From a virus, in IMG/VR virus record IMGVR_UViG_3300031976_000878, positions 1 through 42,794 of that record: a stretch of DNA of 42,794 nucleotides; one strand, 5' to 3'. Under the pieces are notes generated by a model that worked only from the letters and a program-made list of their open reading frames with translations, was not told the DNA's origin and made no database searches. Shown here piece after piece: positions 38,901 through 42,794 of the stretch; within the stretch, counting starts at the first letter, position 1, and the number at the start of each line of letters is the position of its first letter. A program made the translations under genes and the position numbers.

Positions 38901-39378
38901 TTCCCCGCCAGCGGTTGTCGACGAAGCCGGCTACGGCGACTGGACGTGGTTCATCGTAGCGTTCGGCGATGGTGTCTTCTCCGATCCATCATCAGCTTCG
39001 GCCCCGCTCATGGGCCCGACGCTGATGACCAATGGCGGATTCGACACCGACACCGACTACGTGAAGGGCGCCGGCTACTCGATCGGCTCCGGCGTCGCTA
39101 CGAAGGCTGCTGGCAGTGTCTCTGTGATGTCGCAGAACATCGGTTCGCTCACCGCAGGGACGGAATACCGGCTGCAGGTCGAGGTGAAGACCTTCACCGC
39201 TGGGCAGATCCGCATGCGTCTGAGTGGCGGTTCGGTAGTGAACGGCCCGCTCCTTACCGGCGTTGGCCTGTTCTATTTGGACGTTACTGCGGTTTCCGGA
39301 AACAACACCGTCGAGTTCCTTTCCACATCGACCGCGGCGATGACGTTCGACGATGCGAGCGTCAGAAGGATTTCCTGA
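35974..39378 (+). CDS. Host-specificity protein J-like tail tip protein
   Basis: 1134 aa from the GTG at 35974 that overlaps the previous stop. An N-terminal part with PGWTVVVRIVPHGG and a hydrophobic stretch (VVISVAAIAIGQFYVGPLLG, near residue 115) is followed by tail-tip segments such as VQGWENVVNRNGPVVDLMGR. Fibronectin-like beta domains form the C-terminal third (AAVSGVSVTADDDAALITW). Central part 36885-37130 is unusually AT-rich. Near the start the DNA can form an intrinsic-terminator-like hairpin (36011-36033). It should determine receptor binding. Confidence 0.85.
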   Translation: MNQLVPIQPAPDGVASAALFHEQKSLSVLALPTLDLGNRREVTHRYGMTVAELVAAEFPGLPPERMAMVRVTIGNWEISAAVWHRVRPQPGWTVVVRIVPHGGNLRSILSVVISVAAIAIGQFYVGPLLGAAAGAFATAAIGFAGNLLLNALIPVKAPGGDERSQTYDVQGWENVVNRNGPVVDLMGRHRWAPPSLASSFTETIGDERWVTGLFGGYGPLEIDVDSIKIGDTPITDLEDDEYEIEIREGYPDDEPLSLYPAQISEVQVGISLQETDDDGKLYPVTRSSPPDAEELSVDIAFPGGLIDVNDKGEEYQQNVRITIEYRLAGTDTWIFLPGNEGDTIRITAETRKPIYRSFRWTPAVRGQYELRLTRTSGEDSTASQETVWACVRAHRPEYPLNFPKPLAMVCAKVKGTRLTNGQLKELNFVAQRVCKDWDAETETWIERPTSSPASLRRWSLQGPANAKPLADADIDLAYFADWHEWCDGLGLEYNRVHDYDASIEEVAQDICRVGRATPQNYGTQETVCIDRQQTEIVSHIGPRNAWDIKGSVQSIDPPDAWRIPFRDASNLWEQHERIVPRPGLVGAPQRIEELNADGITDPAQIWYYGRRRFLELEYRAETWTASMDIENLVLVRGNLVRLSMFDGQTSARVKRASGRFVELDELVEMEEGTDYGVRFRLRDGSSVLWIVAATPGETKGLRLVSISSRYAADNDEDYRPTDNDWLPQGREMIDGERYDGDLAFFGPLNGETVAAIVKDIEGGEDFSAVITLMPAAPEIDAFLETDTPPAWDGRVGAEVEIDVVAPRTPLITSVRTGEQARRDTDDPDEYPPIRVIVSAAGATRVTVYQIQHRLQGYGTWSDPPATGYAYSGVVEIPGYDKGDIVEMQPRAVGQTGLTSAWGPTVTRTVGAEDPEAMAAVSGVSVTADDDAALITWTTPNDSRLEGVQIFRVPSGTAFADAEPSDIIATVYSAPSASPPAVVDEAGYGDWTWFIVAFGDGVFSDPSSASAPLMGPTLMTNGGFDTDTDYVKGAGYSIGSGVATKAAGSVSVMSQNIGSLTAGTEYRLQVEVKTFTAGQIRMRLSGGSVVNGPLLTGVGLFYLDVTAVSGNNTVEFLSTSTAAMTFDDASVRRIS
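36011..36033 (+). terminator. Intrinsic-terminator-like element inside the J-like gene
   Basis: GGG-T-CGC pairs with GCG-G-CCC around a TTCG loop, followed by TTTTT (36029-36033). It lies about 40 bases inside the gene. Its sequence is nearly that of 27645-27669. It may act as an attenuator for this gene. Confidence 0.6.
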
Positions 39379-39509
39379 CGGCGAGCGGCAGGGAGTCTCG
39401 TCGACGTTCCAGGAAATCAAAATGCAGTCCGCAGCCTGCGTCTTCGGCACAATCTGATCCGGCGCTCGCCGAGATCTTCATCTCAAATCGTTCAGATCAG
39501 GATTCCATC
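39379..39509. other. Intergenic stretch with long-range inverted repeat
   Basis: The 131-base gap between the J-like protein and the fibre gene holds a perfect 9-bp inverted repeat, CGGCGAGCG (39379-39387) and CGCTCGCCG (39463-39471), 75 bases apart. No ORF of note is visible. It could fold in the mRNA or mark a recombination joint for fibre exchange. Confidence 0.4.
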
Positions 39510-41567
39510 ATGGCGCTTGCAAGCGACCTCCCGTTGCTGTCGTCCGTCAGCCACCTCGTCGGGCTGGAGGATGTCTCTGGGCAATTCAGCGTTGGGCGTC
39601 TCTCGTTCTCGCTCCTCGTCGCCCAGCTTCTTTCCGAGGGTGGGATCGCGGACGAGATCAACGATCTCCGCGATTTGATCGAGGCGTTGGATAGCGGCGC
39701 CTACAAGGGAACGTGGAATGCAGCTACTAACACCCCAGAGCTGGCATCCGGCGTAGGAACCGACAAAGATCGCTATCTGGTTTCGACCCCAGGCTCGACG
39801 GAGCTCGACGGCATCTCGTCGTGGTTTGCCGGCGATCAGCTGGTGTTCTCCGATGCAGCCGGCGGCGTGTGGCAGCGGATCGCTGGCACGACGGATTCCG
39901 CAACCTTGGCGGCGCTGGCGGCGAAGATCGCGAACGTCTTCCCTACGGAGGCTATCTGTGCCCCGAGCGGCACTCAGGCCCGCGTCGAATTTCGGCTCTC
40001 AGCTGGCGCGTTGGCGTCGGCCATGGCCATCCTGCTGGGCACTGGTGCGCTGTCTCTGCGAAACGGCACACGCGACTCCCTTCTCATCGACACAGCCGGC
40101 AACGTCATTATGCCGTTCACGCCGGACGCTCCGAAGCCAATCGGCACCACTCCGACGAAAGACATGGTGCGCAAGGGCTTCACGCCGTGGGGGGAGAAAA
40201 CGGAGGAGCGCGAAGACCTCGTCGTTCCCCAGCTGTATCACGTCAGCGCGGGCGACGCGTATCACCAGCTTGTGGTGCAGACATCAGACCGCACCCTTCA
40301 GTGCGAGCACCTGGCGGCAGGCTTCGCCGTCGAGATCCATACGGACGGAGTGGGCGTCCGGCTGGACGCCGGCATTGACCGGGAATGGTTCGGCGTCTCG
40401 GGATCGCCGCGCTTCATCGACGTCAGCGCCGACGCCATCGTGCAGATCAGGGCGCTGCGGACGGGATCCAACAAACTGCGGATCACGGTCCTGGCCGGCT
40501 CGCCGACCATCGCTGCGTCGGCGTCGCAGCTGGAAGCTATCGCCGACAAGACCGTCGCGATGATGTTCCAGTCGCTCGGCTACCGGCTGTTCAATGGCTT
40601 TGGCCTGGAGGGCATCCAGCGTGCGCTTCGGGATGCCGGGTACACGGCGACGATCCGCTTCATCAACCTGGCGACGCCGAACACCTCGCTTCTGGAGGGC
40701 AACGATACCGGGACCGGCCATTGGGTGAAGGACGACCATACGGCTGGCTCGTTGCTCCTCCCAGCTCTGGTCGCTCTGGCTTCGCTGACCGCCGCGCAGC
40801 CGGGCGGGGCAGGCCAGCCGGCGCCGTCGGCCGTCGTTGCCAACGGTGGACAGAACGAAGTCACCAAGATCAACGACAATGCCGCCTACACGACAATGGC
40901 CGCCGTCTCGACGGGCTATCAGGACTTCGGCGACCTGATTGACGCGGCCTATCCTGGATGCAAGTTGATCGTCACACCACTGCCATCTCGCGACGGGCAA
41001 CTTTCCGGGGTGACATGGCAGCAGCTCGTGCGCCGGGCGCAACTGGATGCCATCGCGACGTCGAGCAAGCTCGCCCTCGGCGAGGAGACCTACGACCTCA
41101 TCCGACGGCCCGAAGACGTCCACATGCCCTGCGAGAGCCAGCGCATTCAGGGCTATCGCCTCGGTAAGATCCTGCACAACATCATCGGTGGCGGCAGCAA
41201 TTACCTTGGGCCGGTGATCACCAAGATCACCCGCGTCTCCGACACGACGCTTGATTTCACGGTGGACTGGAGCGGCGGGGCTGCCATCGAAGCGCAGTAT
41301 TTCAATGAAGGCTGGCCTGACTGGTGGGTTACCGCGGTCGGCGCGGCGACCAAGAATCAGACGTACCAGACGCCGATCAAATGCGACTTGCAGGCCACGG
41401 TCGGCTCGACGCGCCGCTATCGCCTGACCTTCGCCACCACTCTCCCTGCAGATCTCATCGCCTCCTACCCAGGCGGATACTGCGACAACAGCGAGACCGG
41501 GCGAGGCATGAACGACAACACCAACGTTCTTCCGCTGCGCAGCGTCGCGATGGAAGACACCCCGTAA
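39510..41567 (+). CDS. Tail fibre protein with possible SGNH-type esterase domain
   Basis: 685 aa; AGGA lies 7 nt before the ATG. N-terminal short adaptor (ALASDLPLLSSVSHLVGLED), then a coiled-coil/oligomer segment (IADEINDLRDLIEAL) and GAYKGTWNAATNTPELASG, typical of fibre knob linkers. In the C-terminal half, VVANGGQNEVTKINDNAAY and RRPEDVHMPCESQRIQGYRL look like SGNH/SASA blocks III and V (with DxxH). A clear block I GDS or GQS is not seen, so catalysis is uncertain. It may bind or de-acetylate host surface polysaccharide. Confidence 0.7.
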   Translation: MALASDLPLLSSVSHLVGLEDVSGQFSVGRLSFSLLVAQLLSEGGIADEINDLRDLIEALDSGAYKGTWNAATNTPELASGVGTDKDRYLVSTPGSTELDGISSWFAGDQLVFSDAAGGVWQRIAGTTDSATLAALAAKIANVFPTEAICAPSGTQARVEFRLSAGALASAMAILLGTGALSLRNGTRDSLLIDTAGNVIMPFTPDAPKPIGTTPTKDMVRKGFTPWGEKTEEREDLVVPQLYHVSAGDAYHQLVVQTSDRTLQCEHLAAGFAVEIHTDGVGVRLDAGIDREWFGVSGSPRFIDVSADAIVQIRALRTGSNKLRITVLAGSPTIAASASQLEAIADKTVAMMFQSLGYRLFNGFGLEGIQRALRDAGYTATIRFINLATPNTSLLEGNDTGTGHWVKDDHTAGSLLLPALVALASLTAAQPGGAGQPAPSAVVANGGQNEVTKINDNAAYTTMAAVSTGYQDFGDLIDAAYPGCKLIVTPLPSRDGQLSGVTWQQLVRRAQLDAIATSSKLALGEETYDLIRRPEDVHMPCESQRIQGYRLGKILHNIIGGGSNYLGPVITKITRVSDTTLDFTVDWSGGAAIEAQYFNEGWPDWWVTAVGAATKNQTYQTPIKCDLQATVGSTRRYRLTFATTLPADLIASYPGGYCDNSETGRGMNDNTNVLPLRSVAMEDTP

Positions 41568-41576
41568 GGAGCAACC

Positions 41577-41846
41577 ATGCCCACTGTGAAAATGAGCCAC
41601 GATGGAACCGGCTTCGTGCTTGAAGGCGCCCCCGGCTACAACGAGAGCACAGCAGTCGAATACGACCTGCCGACCGGGTCACGGGTGCAGCCCTTCATCG
41701 TTTACGGATACCGCGGCGGAGGCGTCGATATCGTCCAGATCGGCGAATATCGCGACACGACGAAGGTCAATGGCAAGGTCGTTGAGCGCATCCGCCCGCA
41801 GCTGGAGTTGCCGCCTGAGATGCCGATTCTCGACCCGGTCGGCTGA
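41577..41846 (+). CDS. Hypothetical protein after tail fibre, 89 aa
   Basis: AAGGAGCAACC precedes the ATG. Starts with MPTVKMSHDGTGFVLEGAPG and has RVQPFIVYGYRGGGVDIVQI and VERIRPQLELPPEMPIL. Probably a fibre assembly or tip accessory, judging from position only. Confidence 0.55.
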   Translation: MPTVKMSHDGTGFVLEGAPGYNESTAVEYDLPTGSRVQPFIVYGYRGGGVDIVQIGEYRDTTKVNGKVVERIRPQLELPPEMPILDPVG

Positions 41847-41879
41847 TCTCGCCCATCCACCCGTAGCAAAACAACATCG

Positions 41880-41908
41880 CCCGGCCGCATCTCGCGAGCC
41901 GGGTTTTT
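41880..41908 (+). terminator. Intrinsic terminator before the endolysin gene
   Basis: CCCGGC (41880-41885) pairs perfectly with GCCGGG (41898-41903) around a 12-nt loop and is followed by TTTTT. It separates the structural operon from the lysis genes. Confidence 0.8.
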
Positions 41909-41922
41909 CGTGCGAGGACATC

Positions 41923-42654
41923 ATGAGCAACGCAATGGCCGAGGCCATCGTGAAGTCGGTGCAGACCCGTCTGCAGGAGCTTCGCTACTATGACGGCGGC
42001 ATCGACGGCGACGCCGGCCCGAAGACCGAAGGCGCGATTACCGAGTTCAAGCGGGCGCACGGGCTGACACCTCGCCCGTATCCGGTCATCTCGACACTGC
42101 ATCTCCTCTTTGACGAGAATGCCAAGCCAGCCGCCGCGAAGGCGCCGATCGCGACGCAGGACGGGTCGAAGGAGCCGGCATGGATGATCGACGTGCGCTC
42201 CAGGCTGGGGCTGCACGAGGTCAACAACTATACGGAGCTGTCGAAGTATCTTCGATCGGATGGCGCGACGCTCGGCGACCCGCGCAAGCTGCCCTGGTGC
42301 GGCGATCTGGTCGCCACCGCGATCAAGCTGGCGCTGCCGGACGAGCCGCTGCCGGCCAATCCCTATCTCGCCCGCAACTGGCTGAAGTTCGGCGTCGAGA
42401 CGAAGCCCCGGGTCGGCGCCGTCATGGTGTTCTGGCGCGGCTCGCGGAACGGCATCTCCGGTCACGTCGCCTTCTATGTCGGCGAGGACGCGACGACCTA
42501 TCACATCCTCGGCGGAAACCAGTCGAACAAGATCTCGATCACCCGCATCGCCAAGGATCGCTTCCTCGGCGCGCGCTGGCCCAAAGGCGACGCCAGCCAG
42601 ACCGGCACCGTCACCACGAGCGCCGCCGGCGCCGTTTCCACCAACGAGGCCTGA
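41923..42654 (+). CDS. Endolysin: peptidoglycan-binding plus CHAP-like (TIGR02594-type) peptidase
   Basis: 243 aa from the ATG of MSNAMAEAIVKS. N-terminal residues 1-60 form a PG_binding_1 domain (VQTRLQELRYYDGGIDGDAG, KTEGAITEFKRAHGL). The C-terminal half has the TIGR02594 pattern PWCGDLVATAIK with catalytic Cys126, NPYLARNWLKFG and GAVMVFWRGSRNGISGHVAF with His181, then LGGNQSNKISI. It should cleave the host peptidoglycan to release phage. The tail is Thr and Ala-rich. Confidence 0.85.
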   Translation: MSNAMAEAIVKSVQTRLQELRYYDGGIDGDAGPKTEGAITEFKRAHGLTPRPYPVISTLHLLFDENAKPAAAKAPIATQDGSKEPAWMIDVRSRLGLHEVNNYTELSKYLRSDGATLGDPRKLPWCGDLVATAIKLALPDEPLPANPYLARNWLKFGVETKPRVGAVMVFWRGSRNGISGHVAFYVGEDATTYHILGGNQSNKISITRIAKDRFLGARWPKGDASQTGTVTTSAAGAVSTNEA

Positions 42655-42658
42655 CACC

Positions 42659-42794
42659 ATGCTCGACCATCTAACGCCAATCCAGTCGACGAACAAGGCC
42701 AACATGGGGGCGGGCGGCGCTGCCGGCGGAATGACCGTCGGCAGCGCCGTGGCTCTGCTCTGGTCGATGACCTCGTGGTTTCCCGCGGAGTGGG
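42659..42794 (+). CDS. Small membrane protein, holin-like (3' end outside window)
   Basis: Starts five bases after the endolysin stop: MLDHLTPIQSTNKANMGAGG, then AAGGMTVGSAVALLWSMTSW, the start of a hydrophobic segment, when the window ends. Gly-rich linkers before a membrane span after an endolysin gene are common in rhizobial phage holins or spanin-like proteins. Incomplete, so function is not fixed. Confidence 0.6.
   Translation, partial: MLDHLTPIQSTNKANMGAGGAAGGMTVGSAVALLWSMTSWFPAEW

Noticed and set aside
38946-39509. Upstream extension of the fibre frame
   Set aside because: It overlaps the end of the J-like gene and lacks motifs; AGGA before ATG 39510 supports the later start.
1-42794. 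tRNA genes, CRISPR arrays, integrase, insertion sequences
   Set aside because: None was recognised by eye on either strand; the attachment and integration module, if any, is outside the window.

Overview
The window is a 42.8 kb piece of a tailed, siphovirus-type phage or prophage with an HK97-like head and a long non-contractile tail. High GC, strongly GC-biased third codon positions, and the general look of the capsid, tail and lysis proteins suggest an alphaproteobacterial host, most likely Rhizobiales. This is inference from composition and protein style, not from a search. No integrase, tRNA, rRNA, CRISPR array or insertion sequence was seen. Both ends cut genes: a primase at the left and a small membrane protein at the right.

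Layout. (1) 1-7369, mostly rightward: DNA metabolism. A primase Toprim end, a small leftward membrane ORF, a Myb-like HTH protein, a C5 cytosine methyltransferase, a DnaB-like helicase, an N6/N4 DNA methyltransferase and several small unknowns. Almost every junction is an ATGA, GTGA or TGATG overlap, so this is one translationally coupled operon. (2) 7403-13011, leftward: an accessory block with a small HTH protein, an ATP-dependent DNA ligase, many small unknown proteins and an antirepressor-like protein. Most transcription or translation units here begin with the same small hairpin 17-21 nt before the start codon, and several are separated by terminator-like hairpins. One rightward secreted-protein gene (11603-11989) interrupts the block. 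(3) 13045-13524: a control region rich in ATGTCG/CGACAT palindromes that resemble half-sites at 565-623. (4) 13525-17178, rightward: a SPOUT-type RNA methyltransferase, a zinc-finger protein, an XRE regulator and small unknowns, ended by a strong terminator. (5) 17268-28634: HNH nuclease, small and large terminase, portal, S49 protease, capsid, a three-gene sugar-related cassette, head-tail joining proteins, tail terminator and tail tube. (6) 28637-41846: tail chaperones (with a -1 frameshift site), tape measure, tail tip proteins, NlpC/P60-like protein, host-specificity protein and a fibre with an esterase-like domain. (7) 41923 to the end: endolysin and a partial small membrane protein.

The least explained parts are: the recurrent leader hairpin of the leftward block, including an orphan copy beside the inserted secreted-protein gene; a C4-like antisense leader in front of the antirepressor-like gene; two overlapping reading frames in the cytosine methyltransferase gene that both look protein-like; and a capsid-side gene whose conserved N-terminus lies in a frame with no ordinary start codon. 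Family names come from motifs and remembered family features; no database was consulted.
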